Source: Halisarca cf. caerulea (taxonomy: Eukaryota; Porifera; Demospongiae; Chondrillida; Halisarcidae). From it: a stretch of 64,000 nucleotides of DNA. Under the pieces are notes generated by a model. The model was not told where the DNA came from and searched no databases. It saw only the letters and a list, made by a program, of their open reading frames with translations. The translations under genes and the position numbers were made by a program. This document shows, piece after piece, positions 1-15,900 of the stretch. The number at the start of each line of letters is the position of its first letter. Within the stretch, counting starts at the first letter, position 1. The DNA lies in assembly GCA_963170055.1 (NCBI GenBank), contig CAUJGJ010000313.1, positions 2,437,701-2,501,700 of the forward strand, written 5' to 3'.

Positions 1-3000
1 ATTACAAAGTGTAGATTTAAAGAATTTAGAAACTTTGGAAATATTATTCTTTTCAAACATTTAAATTTCTAACGTTAACATTTCAAAATGATTTTTAAAT
101 ACTTTGCAAATGTTAAATTTAAAGAAAGCAAATATTACAAAGTGTAGATTTAAAGAATTTAGAAACTTTGGAAAAATTATTCTTTTGAAACTTTTAAATT
201 TCTAACGTTAACATTTCCAAATGATTTTTAAATACTTTGCAAATGTTAAATTTGTTTCGTCTGAAGATTACTACAAGTAGTTTAAAAGAATTTAGAAACT
301 TTAGAAATATTATTCTTTTGAAACTTTTAAATTTCTAACGTTAACATTTCCAAATGATTTTTAAATACTTTGCAAATGTTAAATTTATTTCGTCTGAAGA
401 TTACTACAAGTAGTTTAAAAGAATTTAGAAACTTTGGAAATATTATTCTTTTGAAACTTTTAAATTTCTAACGTTAACATTTCCTAATGATTTTTAAATA
501 CTTTACAAATGTTAAATTTAAAGAAAGCAATGATTAAAGTGTAAATTTGAAGAACTTAGAAACTTTGGAAATATTATTCTTTTGAAACTTTTAAATTTCT
601 AACGTTAACATTTCCAAATGATTTTTAAATACTTTGCAAATGTTAAATTTGTTTCGTCTGAAGATTACTACAAGTAGTTTAAAAGAATTTAGAAACTTTG
701 GAAATAATACTCTTTTGAAACTTTTAAATTTCTAACGTTAACATTTCCAAATGATTTTTAAATACTTTGCAAATGTTAAATTTCTCTCGTTTGAAGATTA
801 CTACAAGTAGTTTAAAAGAATTTAGAAACTTTGGAAATAATACTCTGTTGAAACTTTTAAATTTGTAACGTTAACATTTCCAAATGATTTTTAAATACTT
901 TGCAAATGTTAAATTTGTTTCGTCTGAAGATTACTACAAGTAGTTTAAAAGAATTTAGAAACTTTGGAAATATTAATCTTTTGAAACTTTTAAATTTCTA
1001 ACGTTAACATTTCCAAATGATTTTTAAATACTTTGCAAATGTTAAATTTGTTTCGTCTGAAGATTACTACAAGTAGTTTAAAAGAATTTAGAAACTTTGG
1101 AAATATTATTCTTTTGAAACTTTTAAATTTCTAACGTTAACATTTCCAAATGATTTTTAAATACTTTGCAAATGTTAAATTTAAAGAAAGCAAAGATTAC
1201 AAAGTGTAGATTTAAAGAATTTAGAAACTTTGGAAATATTATTCTTTTGAAACTTTTAAATTTCTAACGTTTACATTTCCAAATGATTTTTAAATACTTT
1301 GCAAATGTTAAATTTAAAGAAAGTAAAGATTACAAAGTGTAGATTTGAAGAATTTAGGAACTTTGGAAATATTATTCTTTTGAAACTTTTAAATTTCTAA
1401 CGTTAACATTTCCAAATGATTTTTAAATACTTTGCAAATGTTAAATTTGTTTCGTCTGAAGATTACTACAAGTAGTTTAAAAGAATTTAGAAACTTTGGA
1501 AATATTATTCTTTTGAAACTTTTAAATTTCTAACGTTAACATTTCCAAATGATTTTTAAATACTTTGCAAATGTTAAATTTAAAGAAAGCAAAGATTACA
1601 AAGTGTAGATTTAAAGAATTTAGAAACTTTGGAAATATTATTCTTTTTAAACTTTTAAATTTCTAACGTTAACATTTCCAAATGATTTTTGAATACTTTG
1701 CAAATGTTAAATTTAAAGAAAGCAAAGATTACAAAGTGTAGATTTAAAGAATTTAGAGACTTTGGAAATATTATTCTTTTGAAACTTTTAAATTTCTAAC
1801 GTTAACATTTCCAAATGATTTTTAAATACTTTGCAAATGTTAAACTTGTTTCGTTTGAAGATTACTACAAGTAGTTTAAGAGAATTTAGAAACATTGGAA
1901 ATATTATTGTTTTGAAACTTTTAAATTTCTAACGTTAACATTTCCAAATGATTTTTAAATACTTTGCAAATGTTAAATTTGTTTCGTCTGCAGATTACTA
2001 CAAGTAGTTTAAAAGAATTTAGAAACTTTGGAAATAATATTCTTTTGAAACTTTTAAATTTCTAACGTAAACATTTCCAAATGATTTTTAAATACTTTGC
2101 AAACGTTAAATTTAAAGAAAGTAAAGATTACAAAGTGTAGATTTAAAGAATTTAGAAACTTTGGAAATATTATTCTTTTGAAACTTTTAAATTTCTAACG
2201 TTAACATTTCCAAATGATTTTTGAATACTTTGCAAATGTTAAATTTAAAGAAAGCAAAGATTACAAAGTGTAGATTTAAAGAATTTAGAAACTTTGGAAA
2301 TATTATTCTTTTGAAACTTTTAAATTTCTAACGTTAACATTTCCAAATGATTTTTAAATACTTTGCAAATGTTAAATTTGTTTCGTTTGAAGATTACTAC
2401 AAGTAGTTTAAAAGAATTTAGAAACTTTGGAAATATTATTCTTTTGAAACTTTTAAATTTCTAACGTTAACATTTCCAAATGATTTTTAAATACTTTGCA
2501 AATGTTAAATTTAAAGAAAGTAAAGATTGCAAAGTGTAGATTTAAAGAATTTAGAAACTTTGGAAATATTATTCTTTTGAAACTTTTAAATTTCTAACGT
2601 TAACATTTCCAAATGATTTTTGAATACTTTGCAAATGTTAAATTTAAAGAAAGCAAAGATTACAAAGTGTAGATTTAAAGAATTTAGAAACTTTGGAAAT
2701 ATTATTCTTTTGAAACTTTTAAATTTCTAACGTTAACATTTCCAAATGATTTTTAAATACTTTGCAAATGTTAAATTTGTTTCGTGTGAAGATTACTACA
2801 AGTAGTTTAAAAGAATTTAGAAACTTTGGAAATATTATTCTTTTGAAACTTTTAAATTTCTAACGTTAACATTTCCAAATGATTTTTAAATACTTTGCAA
2901 ATGTTAAATTTGTTTCGTCTGAAGATTACTACAAGTAGTTTAAAAGAATTTAGAAACTTTGGAAATATTATTCTTTTGAAACTTTTAAATTTCTAACGTT

Positions 3001-3007
3001 AACATTT

Positions 3008-5263
3008 CCTAATGATTTTTAAATACTTTGCAAATGTTAAATTTAAAGAAAGCAATGATTAAAGTGTAAATTTGAAGAACTTAGAAACTTTGGAAATATT
3101 ATTCTTTTGAAACTTTTAAATTTCTAACGTTAACATTTCCAAATGATTTTTAAATACTTTGCAAATGTTAAATTTGTTTCGTTTGAAGATTACTACAAGT
3201 AGTTTAAAAGAATTTAGAAACTTTGGAAATATTATTCTTTTGAAACTTTTAAATTTCTAACGTTAACATTTCCAAATGATTTTTAAATACTTTGCAAATG
3301 TTAAATTTAAAGAAAGTAAAGATTGCAAAGTGTAGATTTAAAGAATTTAGAAACTTTGGAAATATTATTCTTTTGAAACTTTTAAATTTCTAACGTTAAC
3401 ATTTCCAAATGATTTTTGAATACTTTGCAAATGTTAAATTTAAAGAAAGCAAAGATTACAAAGTGTAGATTTAAAGAATTTAGAAACTTTGGAAATATTA
3501 TTCTTTTGAAACTTTTAAATTTCTAACGTTAACATTTCCAAATGATTTTTAAATACTTTGCAAATGTTAAATTTGTTTCGTGTGAAGATTACTACAAGTA
3601 GTTTAAAAGAATTTAGAAACTTTGGAAATATTATTCTTTTGAAACTTTTAAATTTCTAACGTTAACATTTCCAAATGATTTTTAAATACTTTGCAAATGT
3701 TAAATTTGTTTCGTCTGAAGATTACTACAAGTAGTTTAAAAGAATTTAGAAACTTTGGAAATATTATTCTTTTGAAACTTTTAAATTTCTAACGTTAACA
3801 TTTCCTAATGATTTTTAAATACTTTGCAAATGTTAAATTTAAAGAAAGCAATGATTAAAGTGTAAATTTGAAGAACTTAGAAACTTTGGAAATATTATTC
3901 TTTTGAAACTTTTAAATTTCTAACGTTAACATTTCCAAATGATTTTTAAATACTTTGCAAATGTTAAATTTGTTTCGTCTGAAGATTACTACAAGTAGTT
4001 TAAAAGAATTTAGAAACTTTGGAAATAATACTCTTTTGAAACTTCTAAATTTCTAACGTTAACATTTCCAAATGATTTTTAAATACTTTGCAAATGTTAA
4101 ATTTGTTTCGTCTGAAGATTACTACAAGTAGTTTAAAAGAATTTAGAAACTTTGGAAATATTATTCTTTTGAAACTTTTAAATTTCTAACGTTAACATTT
4201 CCAAATGATTTTTAAATACTTTGCAAATGTTAAATTTAAAGAAAGCAAAGGTTACAAAGTGTAGATTTAAAGAATTTAGAAACTTTGTAAATATTATTCT
4301 TTTGAAACTTTTAAATTTCTAACGTTAACATTTCCAAATGATTTTTAAATACTTTGCAAATGTTAAATTTGTTTCGTCTGAAGATTACTACAAGTAGTTT
4401 AAAAGAATTTAGAAACTTTGGAAATATTATTCTTTTGAAACTTTTAAATTTCTAACGTTAACATTTCCTAATGATTTTTAAATACTTTGCAAATGTTAAA
4501 TTTAAAGAAAGCAATGATTAAAGTGTAAATTTGAAGAACTTAGAAACTTTGGAAATATTATTCTTTTGAAACTTTTAAATTTCTAACGTTAACATTTCCA
4601 AATGATTTTTAAATACTTTGCAAATGTTAAATTTGTTTCGTTTGAAGATTACTACAAGTAGTTTAAAAGAATTTAGAAACTTTGGAAATATTATTCTTTT
4701 GAAACTTTTAAATTTCTAACGTTAACATTTCCAAATGATTTTTAAATACTTTGCAAATGTTAAATTTAAAGAAAGTAAAGATTGCAAAGTGTAGATTTAA
4801 AGAATTTAGAAACTTTGGCAATATTATTCTTTTGAAACTTTTAAATTTCTAACGTTAACATTTCCAAATGATTTTTGAATACTTTGCAAATGTTAAATTT
4901 AAAGAAAGCAAAGATTACAAAGTGTAGATTTAAAGAATTTAGAAACTTTGGAAATATTATTCTTTTGAAACTTTTAAATTTCTAACGTTAACATTTCCAA
5001 ATGATTTTTAAATACTTTGCAAATGTTAAATTTGTTTCGTGTGAAGATTACTACAAGTAGTTTAAAAGAATTTAGAAACTTTGGAAATATTATTCTTTTG
5101 AAACTTTTAAATTTCTAACGTTAACATTTCCAAATGATTTTTAAATACTTTGCAAATGTTAAATTTGTTTCGTCTGAAGATTACTACAAGTAGTTTAAAA
5201 GAATTTAGAAACTTTGGAAATATTATTCTTTTGAAACTTTTAAATTTCTAACGTTAACATTTC
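3008..5263 (+). repeat. Local satellite higher-order repeat of 5-6 monomers
   Basis: The marker CCTAATG, which precedes the shortened C-type monomer, occurs at 3008, 3804, 4467 and 5263. The intervals are 796, 663 and 796 bp, that is six, five and six monomers with one 131-bp monomer per unit. The variant AAAGATTGCAAAG at about 2524, 3320 and 4783 follows the same blocks. This is the signature of block-wise tandem duplication rather than single-monomer spread. Confidence 0.8.
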
Positions 5264-6499
5264 CTAATGATTTTTAAATACTTTGCAAATGTTAAATTTA
5301 AAGAAAGCAATGATTAAAGTGTAAATTTGAAGAACTTAGAAACTTTGGAAATATTATTCTTTTGAAACTTTTAAATTTCTAACGTTAACATTTCCAAATG
5401 ATTTTTAAATACTTTGCAAATGTTAAATTTGTTTCGTCTGAAGATTACTACAAGTAGTTTAAAAGAATTTAGAAACTTTGGAAATAATACTCTTTTGAAA
5501 CTTCTAAATTTCTAACGTTAACATTTCCAAATGATTTTTAAATACTTTGCAAATGTTAAATTTGTTTCGTCTGAAGATTACTACAAGTAGTTTAAAAGAA
5601 TTTAGAAACTTTGGAAATATTATTCTTTTGAAACTTTTAAATTTCTAACGTTAACATTTCCAAATGATTTTTAAATACTTTGCAAATGTTAAATTTAAAG
5701 AAAGCAAAGGTTACAAAGTGTAGATTTAAAGAATTTAGAAACTTTGTAAATATTATTCTTTTGAAACTTTTAAATTTCTAACGTTAACATTTCCAAATGA
5801 TTTTTAAATACTTTGCAAATGTTAAATTTAAAGAAAGCAAAGATTACAAAGTGTAGATTTAAAGAATTTAGAAACTTTGGAAATATTATTCTTTTGAAAC
5901 ATTTAAATTTCTAACGTTAACATTTCAAAATGATTTTTAAATACTTTGCAAATGTTAAATTTAAAGAAAGCAAATATTACAAAGTGTAGATTTAAAGAAT
6001 TTAGAAACTTTGGAAAAATTATTCTTTTGAAACTTTTAAATTTCTAACGTTAACATTTCCAAATGATTTTTAAATACTTTGCAAATGTTAAATTTGTTTC
6101 GTCTGAAGATTACTACAAGTAGTTTAAAAGAATTTAGAAACTTTAGAAATATTATTATTTTGAAACTTTTAAATTTCTAACGTTAACATTTCCAAATGAT
6201 TTTTAAATACTTTGCAAATGTTAAATTTGTTTCGTCTGAAGATTACTACAAGTAGTTTAAAAGAATTTAGAAACTTTGGAAATATTATTGTTTTGAAACT
6301 TTTAAATTTCTAACGTTAACATTTCCTAATGATTTTTAAATACTTTACAAATGTTAAATTTAAAGAAAGCAATGATTAAAGTGTAAATTTGAAGAACTTA
6401 GAAACTTTGGAAATATTATTCTTTTGAAACTTTTAAATTTCTAACGTTAACATTTCCAAATGATTTTTAAATACTTTGCAAATGTTAAATTTGTTTCGT

Positions 6500-9400
6500 C
6501 TGAAGATTACTACAAGTAGTTTAAAAGAATTTAGAAACTTTGGAAATAATACTCTTTTGAAACTTTTAAATTTCTAACGTTAACATTTCCAAATGATTTT
6601 TAAATACTTTGCAAATGTTAAATTTGTTTCGTCTGAAGATTACTACAAGTAGTTTAAAAGAATTTAGAAACTTTGGAAATAATACTCTGTTGAAACTTTG
6701 AAATTTGTAACGTTAACATTTCCAAATGATTTTTAAATACTTTGCAAATGTTAAATTTGTTTCGTCTGAAGATTACTACAAGTAGTTTAAAAGAATTTAG
6801 AAACTTTGGAAATATTAATCTTTTGAAACTTTTAAATTTCTAACGTTAACATTTCCAAATGATTTTTAAATACTTTGCAAATGTTAAATTTAAAGAAAGC
6901 AAAGATTACAAAGTGTAGATTTAAAGAATTTAGAAACTTTGGAAATATTATTCTTTTGAAACTTTTAAATTTCTAACGTTAACATTTCCAAATGATTTTT
7001 AAATACTTTGCAAATGTTAAATTTGTTTCGTCTGAAGATTACAAAGTGTCGATTTAAAGAATTTAGAAACTTTGGAAAAATTATTCTTTTGAAACTTTTA
7101 AATTTCTAACGTTAACATTTCCAAATGATTTTTAAATACTTTGCAAATGTTAAATTTGTTTCGTTTGAAGATTACTACAAGTAGTTTAAAAGAATTTAGA
7201 AACTTTGGAAATATTATTCTTTTGAAACTTTTAAATTTCTAACGTTAACATTTCCAAATGATTTTTAAATACTTTGCAAATGTTAAATTTAAAGAAAGTA
7301 AAGATTACAAAGTGTAGATTTGAAGAATTTAGAAACTTTGGAAATATTATTCTTTTGAAACTTTTAAATTTCTAACGTTAACATTTCCAAATGATTTTTA
7401 AATACTTTGCAAATGTTAAATTTGTTTCGTCTGAAGATTACTACAAGTAGTTTAAAAGAATTTAGAAACTTTGGAAATAATACTCTTTTGAAACTTTTAA
7501 ATTTCTAACGTTAACATTTCCAAATGATTTTTAAATACTTTGCAAATGTTAAATTTGTTTCGTCTGAAGATTACAAAGTGTAGATTTAAAGAATTTAGAA
7601 ACTTTGGAAATATTATTCTTTTGAAACTTTTAAATTTCTAACGTTAACATTTTCAAATGATTTTTAAATACTTTGCAAATGTTAAATTTAAAGAAAGCAA
7701 AGATTACAAAGTGTAGATTTAAAGAATTTAGAAACTTTGGAAATATTATTCTTTTGAAACTTTTAAATTTCTAACGTTAACATTTCCAAATGATTTTTAA
7801 ATACTTTGCAAATGTTAAATTTGTTTCGTCTGAAGATTACTACAAGTAGTTTAAAAGAATTTAGAAACTTTGGAAATAATACTCTTTTGAAACTTTTAAA
7901 TTTCTAACGTTAACATTTCCAAATGATTTTTAAATACTTTGCAAATGTTAAATTTGTTTCGTCTGAAGATTACTACAAGTAGTTTAAAAGAATTTAGAAA
8001 CTTTGGAAATAATACTCTGTTGAAACTTTGAAATTTGTAACGTTAACATTTCCAAATGATTTTTAAATACTTTGCAAATGTTAAATTTGTTTCGTCTGAA
8101 GATTACTACAAGTAGTTTAAAAGAATTTAGAAACTTTGGAAATATTAATCTTTTGAAACTTTTAAATTTCTAACGTTAACATTTCCAAATGATTTTTAAA
8201 TACTTTGCAAATGTTAAATTTAAAGAAAGCAAAGATTACAAAGTGTAGATTTAAAGAATTTAGAAACTTTGGAAATATTATTCTTTTGAAACTTTTAAAT
8301 TTCTAACGTTAACATTTCCAAATGATTTTTAAATACTTTGCAAATGTTAAATTTGTTTCGTCTGAAGATTACAAAGTGTCGATTTAAAGAATTTAGAAAC
8401 TTTGGAAAAATTATTCTTTTGAAACTTTTAAATTTCTAACGTTAACATTTCCAAATGATTTTTAAATACTTTGCAAATGTTAAATTTGTTTCGTTTGAAG
8501 ATTACTACAAGTAGTTTAAAAGAATTTAGAAACTTTGGAAATATTATTCTTTTGAAACTTTTAAATTTCTAACGTTAACATTTCCAAATGATTTTTAAAT
8601 ACTTTGCAAATGTTAAATTTAAAGAAAGTAAAGATTACAAAGTGTAGATTTGAAGAATTTAGAAACTTTGGAAATATTATTCTTTTGAAACTTTTAAATT
8701 TCTAACGTTAACATTTCCAAATGATTTTTAAATACTTTGCAAATGTTAAATTTGTTTCGTCTGAAGATTACTACAAGTAGTTTAAAAGAATTTAGAAACT
8801 TTGGAAATAATACTCTTTTGAAACTTTTAAATTTCTAACGTTAACATTTCCAAATGATTTTTAAATACTTTGCAAATGTTAAATTTGTTTCGTCTGAAGA
8901 TTACAAAGTGTAGATTTAAAGAATTTAGAAACTTTGGAAATATTATTCTTTTGAAACTTTTAAATTTCTAACGTTAACATTTTCAAATGATTTTTAAATA
9001 CTTTGCAAATGTTAAATTTAAAGAAAGCAAAGATTACAAAGTGTAGATTTAAAGAATTTAGAAACTTTGGAAATATTATTCTTTTGAAACTTTTAAATTT
9101 CTAACGTTAACATTTCCAAATGATTTTTAAATACTTTGCAAATGTTAAATTTAAAGAAAGTTAAGATTACAAAGTGTAGATTTGAAGAATTTAGAAACTT
9201 TGGAAATATTATTCTTTTGAAACTTTTAAATTTCTAACGTTAACATTTCCAAATGATTTTAAATACTTTGCAAATGTTAAATTTGTTTCGTCTGAAGATT
9301 ACTACAAGTAGTTTAAAAGAATTTAGAAACTTTGGAAATAATACTCTTTTGAAACTTTTAAATTTCTAACGTTAACATTTCCAAATGATTTTTAAATACT

Positions 9401-9960
9401 TTGCAAATGTTAAATTTGCTTCGTTTGAAGATTACTACAAGTAGTTTAAAAGAATTTAGAAACTTTGGAAATATTATTCTTTTGAAACTTTTAAATTTCT
9501 AACGTTAACATTTCCAAATGATTTTTAAATACTTTGCAAATGTTAAATTTAAAGAAAGCAAAGATTACAAAGTGTAGATTTAAAGAATTTAGAAACTTTG
9601 GAAATATTATTCTTTTGAAACTTTTAAATTTCTAACGTTAACATTTCCAAATGATTTTTAAATACTTTGCAAATGTTAAATTTGTTTCGTCTGAAGATTA
9701 CAAAGTGTCGATTTAAAGAATTTAGAAACTTTGGAAAAATTATTCTTTTGAAACTTTTAAATTTCTAACGTTAACATTTCCAAATGATTTTTAAATACTT
9801 TGCAAATGTTAAATTTGTTTCGTTTGAAGATTACTACAAGTAGTTTAAAAGAATTTAGAAACTTTGGAAATATTCTTTTGAAACTTTTAAATTTCTAACG
9901 TTAACATTTCCAAATGATTTTTAAATACTTTGCAAATGTTAAATTTAAAGAAAGTAAAGA
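6500..9960 (+). repeat. Satellite higher-order repeat of 10 monomers (1330 bp)
   Basis: Rare variants recur at 1330 bp. TACTCTGTTG occurs at 6683 and 8013. The chimeric box ending in AAAGTGTC ends at 7050, 8380 and 9709; the last interval is one base short because of a one-base deletion near 9258. Ten times 133 is 1330. Block ends are approximate because neighbouring monomers are nearly identical. Confidence 0.8.
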
Positions 9961-12900
9961 TTACAAAGTGTAGATTTGAAGAATTTAGAAACTTTGGAAA
10001 TATTATTCTTTTGAAACTTTTAAATTTCTAACGTTAACATTTCCAAATGATTTTTAAATACTTTGCAAATGTTAAATTTGTTTCGTCTGAAGATTACTAC
10101 AAGTAGTTTAAAAGAATTTAGAAACTTTGGAAATAATACTCTTTTGAAACTTTTAAATTTCTAACGTTAACATTTCCAAATGATTTTTAAATACTTTGCA
10201 AATGTTAAATTTGTTTCGTCTGAAGATTACAAAGTGTAGATTTAAAGAATTTAGAAACTTTGGAAATATTATTCTTTTGAAACTTTTAAATTTCTAACGT
10301 TAACATTTCCAAATGATTTTTAAATACTTTGCAAATGTTAAATTTAAAGAAAGCAAAGATTACAAAGTGTAGATTTAAAGAATTTAGAAACTTTGGAAAT
10401 ATTATTCTTTTGAAACTTTTAAATTTCTAACGTTAACATTTCCAAATGATTTTTAAATACTTTGCAAATGTTAAATTTAAAGAAAGTAAAGATTACAAAG
10501 TGTAGATTTGAAGAATTTAGAAACTTTGGAAATATTATTCTTTTGAAACTTTTAAATTTCTAACGTTAACATTTCCAAATGATTTTAAATACTTTGCAAA
10601 TGTTAAATTTGTTTCGTCTGAAGATTACTACAAGTAGTTTAAAAGAATTTAGAAACTTTGGAAATAATACTCTTTTGAAACTTTTAAATTTCTAACGTTA
10701 ACATTTCCAAATGATTTTTAAATACTTTGCAAATGTTAAATTTGTTTCGTTTGAAGATTACTACAAGTAGTTTAAAAGAATTTAGAAACTTTGGAAATAT
10801 TATTCTTTTGAAACTTTTAAATTTCTAACGTTAACATTTCCAAATGATTTTTAAATACTTTGCAAATGTTAAATTTAAAGAAAGCAAAGATTACAAAGTG
10901 TAGATTTAAAGAATTTAGAAACTTTGGAAATATTATTCTTTTGAAACTTTTAAATTTCTAACGTTAACATTTCCAAATGATTTTTAAATACTTTGCAAAT
11001 GTTAAATTTAAAGAAAGTAAAGATTACAAAGTGTAGATTTGAAGAATTTAGAAACATTGGAAATATTATTCTTTTGAAACTTTTAAATTTCTAACGTTAA
11101 CATTTCCAAATGATTTTTAAATACTTTGCAAATGTTAAATTTGTTTCGTCTGAAGATTACTACAAGTAGTTTAAAAGAATTTAGAAACTTTGGAAATAAT
11201 ACTCTTTTGAAACTTTTAAATTTCTAACGTTAACATTTCCAAATGATTTTTAAATACTTTGAAAATGTTAAATTTGTTTCGTCTAAAGATTACAAAGTGT
11301 AGATTTAAAGAATTTAGAAACTTTGGAAATATTATTCTTTTGAAACTTTTAAATTTCTAACGTTAACATTTCCAAATGATTTTTAAATACTTTGCAAATG
11401 TTAAATTTGTTTCGTCTGAAGATTACTACAAGTAGTTTAAAAGAATTTAGAAACTTTGGAAATAATACTCTTTTGAAACTTTTAAATTTCTAACGTTAAC
11501 ATTTCCAAATGATTTTTAAATACTTTGCAAATGTTAAATTTGTTTCGTCTGAAGATTACTACAAGTAGTTTAAAAGAATTTAGAAACTTTGGAAATATTA
11601 TTCTTTTGAAACTTTTAAATTTCTAACGTTAACATTTCCAAATGATTTTTAAATACTTTGCAAATGTTAAATTTGTTTCGTCTGAAGATTACTACAAGTA
11701 GTTTAAAAGAATTTAGAAACTTTGGAAATATTATTCTTTTGAAACTTTTAAATTTCTAACGTTAACATTTCCAAATGATTTTTAAATACTTTGCAAATGT
11801 TAAATTTGTTTCGTCTGAAGATTACTACAAGTAGTTTAAAAGAATTTAGAAACTTTGGAAATATTATTCTTTTGAAACTTTTAAATTTCTAACGTTAACA
11901 TTTCCAAATGATTTTTAACTACTTTGCAAATGTTAAATTTAAAGAAAGTAAAGATTACTAAGTGTAGATTTAAAGAATTTAGAAACTTTGGAAATATTAT
12001 TCTTTTGAAACTTTTAAATTTCTAACGTTAACATTTCCAAATGATTTTTAAATAATTTGCAAATGTTAAATTTAAAGAAAGTAAAGATTACAAAGTGTAG
12101 ATTTAAAGAATTTAGAAACTTTGGAAATATTATTCTTTTGAAACTTTTAAATTTCTAACGTTAACATTTCCAAATGATTTTTAAATACTTTGCAAATGTT
12201 AAATTTGTTTCGTCTGAAGATTACTACAAGTAGTTTAAAAGAATTTAGAAACTTTGGAAATATTATTCTTTTGAAACTTTTAAATTTCTAACGTTAACAT
12301 TTCCAAATTATTTTTAAATACTTTGCAAATGTTAAATTTGTTTCGTTTGAAGATTACTACAAGTAGTTTAAAAGAATTTAGAAACTTTGGAAATAATACT
12401 CTTTTGAAACTTTTAAATTTCTAACGTTAACATTTCCAAATGATTTTTAAATACTTTGCAAATGTTAAATTTGTTTCGTTTGAAGATTACTACAAGTAGT
12501 TTAAAAGAATTTAGAAACTTTGGAAATATTATTCTTTTGAAACTTTTAAATTTCTAACGTTAACATTTCCAAATGATTTTTAAATACTTTGCAAATGTTA
12601 AATTTAAAGAAAGCAAAGATTACAAAGTGTAGATTTAAAGAATTTAGAAACTTTGGAAATATTATTCTTTTGAAACTTTTAAATTTCTAACGTTAACATT
12701 TCCAAATGATTTTTAAATACTTTGCAAATGTTAAATTTAAAGAAAGTAAAGATTACAAAGTGTAGATTTGAAGAATTTAGAAACATTGGAAATATTATTC
12801 TTTTGAAACTTTTAAATTTCTAACGTTAACATTTCCAAATGATTTTTAAATACTTTGCAAATGTTAAATTTGTTTCGTCTGAAGATTACTACAAGTAGTT

Positions 12901-15900
12901 TAAAAGAATTTAGAAACTTTGGAAATAATACTCTTTTGAAACTTTTAAATTTCTAACGTTAACATTTCCAAATGATTTTTAAATACTTTGCAAATGTTAA
13001 ATTTGTTTCGTCTAAAGATTACAAAGTGTAGATTTAAAGAATTTAGAAACTTTGGAAATATTATTCTTTTGAAACTTTTAAATTTCTAACGTTAACATTT
13101 CCAAATGATTTTTAAATACTTTGCAAATGTTAAATTTGTTTCGTCTGAAGATTACTACAAGTAGTTTAAAAGAATTTAGAAACTTTGGAAATAATACTCT
13201 TTTGAAACTTTTAAATTTCTAACGTTAACATTTCCAAATGATTTTTAAATACTTTGCAAATGTTAAATTTGTTTCGTTTGAAGATTACTACAAGTAGTTT
13301 AAAAGAATTTAGAAACTTTGGAAATATTATTCTTTTGAAACTTTTAAATTTCTAACGTTAACATTTCCAAATGATTTTTAAATACTTTGCAAATGTTAAA
13401 TTTAAAGAAAGCAAAGATTACAAAGTGTAGATTTAAAGAATTTAGAAACTTTGGAAATATTATTCTTTTGAAACTTTTAAATTTCTAACGTTAACATTTC
13501 CAAATGATTTTTAAATACTTTGCAAATGTTAAATTTAAAGAAAGTAAAGATTACAAAGTGTAGATTTGAAGAATTTAGAAACTGGAAATATTATTCTTTT
13601 GAAACTTTTAAATTTCTAACGTTAACATTTCCAAATGATTTTTAAATACTTTGCAAATGTTAAATTTGTTTCGTCTGAAGATTACTACAAGTAGTTTAAA
13701 AGAATTTAGAAACTTTGGAAATAATACTCTTTTGAAACTTTTAAATTTCTAACGTTAACATTTCCAAATGATTTTTAAATACTTTGCAAATGTTAAATTT
13801 GTTTCGTCTGAAGATTACTACAAGTAGTTTAAAAGAATTTAGTAACTTTGGAAATAATACTCTTTTGAAACTTTCAAATTTCTAACGTTAACATTTCCAA
13901 ATGATTTTTAAATACTTTGAAAATGTTAAATTTGTTTCGTCTGAAGATTTCAAAGTGTAGATTTAAAGAATTTTGAAACTTTGGAAATATTATTCTTTTG
14001 AAACTTTTAAATTTCTAACGTTAACATTTCCAAATGATTTTTAAATACTTTGCAAATGTTAAATTTGTTTCGTCTGAAGATTACTACAAGTAGTTTAAAA
14101 GAATTTAGAAACTTTGGAAATATTATTCTTTTGAAACTTTTAAATTTCTAACGTTAACATTTCCAAATGATTTTTAAATACTTTGCAAATGTTAAATTTA
14201 AAGAAAGCAAAGATTACGAAGGGTAGATTTAAAGAATTTAGAAACTTTGGAAATATTATTCTTTTGAAACTTTTAAATTTCTAACGTTAACATTTCCAAA
14301 TGATTTTTAAATACTTTGCAAATGTTAAATTTAAAGAAAGTAAAGATTACAAAGTGTAGATTTAAAGAATTTAGAAACTTTGGAAATATTATTCTTTTGA
14401 AACTTTTAAATTTCTAACGTTAACATTTCCAAATGATTTTTAAATACTTTGCAAATGTTAAATTTAAAGAAAGTAAAGATTACAAAGTGTAGATTTAAAG
14501 AATTTAGAAACTTTGGAAATATTATTCTTTTGAAACTTTTAAATTTCTAACGTTAACATTTCCAAATGATTTTTAAATACTTTGCAAATGTTAAATTTGT
14601 TTCGTCTGAAGATTACTACAAGTAGTTTAAAAGAATTTAGAAACTTTGGAAATAATACTCTTTTGAAACTTTTAAATTTCTAACGTTAACATTTCCAAAT
14701 GATTTTTAAATACTTTGCAAATGTTAAATTTGTTTCGTTTGAAGATTACTACAAGTAGTTTAAAAGAATTTAGAAACTTTGGAAATATTATTCTTTTGAA
14801 ACTTTTAAATTTCTAACGTTAACATTTCCAAATGATTTTTAAATACTTTGCAAATGTTAAATTTAAAGAAAGTAAAGATTACAAAGTGTAGATTTGAAGA
14901 ATTTAGAAACTTTGGAAATATTATTCTTTTGAAACTTTTAAATTTCTAACGTTAACATTTCCAAATGATTTTTAAATACTTTGCAAATGTTAAATTTGTT
15001 TCGTCTGAAGATTACTACAAGTAGTTTAAAAGAATTTAGAAACTTTGGAAATAATACTCTTGAAACTTTTAAATTTCTAACGTTAACATTTCCAAATGAT
15101 TTTTGAATACTTTGCAAATGTTAAATTTGTTTCGTCTGAAGATTACTACAAGTAGTTTAAAAGAATTTATAAACTTTGGAAATAATACTCTTTTTAAACT
15201 TTTAAATTTCTAACGTTAACATTTCCAAATGATTTTTAAATACTTTGCAAATGTTAAATTTGTTTCGTCTGAAGATTACTACAAGTAGTTTAAAAGAATT
15301 TAGAAACTTTGGAAATATTATTCTTTTGAAACTTTTAAATTTCTAACGTTAACATTTCCAAATGATTTTTAAATACTTTGCAAATGTTAAATTTAAAGAA
15401 AGCAAAGATTACAAAGTGTAGATTTAAAGAATTTAGAAACTTTGGAAATATAATTCTTTTGAAACTTTTAAATTTCTAACGTTAACATTTCCAAATGATT
15501 TTTAAATACTTTACAAATGTTAAATTTAAAGAAAGTAAAGATTACAAAGTGTAGATTTGAAGAATTTAGAAACTTTGGAAATATTATTCTTTTGAAACTT
15601 TTAAATTTCTAACGTTAACATTTCCAAATGATTTTTAAATACTTTGCAAATTTTAAATTTGTTTCGTCTGAAGATTACTACAAGTAGTTTAAAAGAATTT
15701 AGAAACTTTGGAAATAATACTCTTTTGAAACTTTTAAATTTCTAACGTTAACATTTCCAAATGATTTTTAAATACTTTGCAAATGTTAAATTTATAGAAA
15801 GCAAAGATTACAAAGTGTAGATTTAAAGAATTTAGAAACATTGGAAATATTATTCTTTTGAAACTTTTAAATTTCTAACGTTAACATTTCCAAATGATTT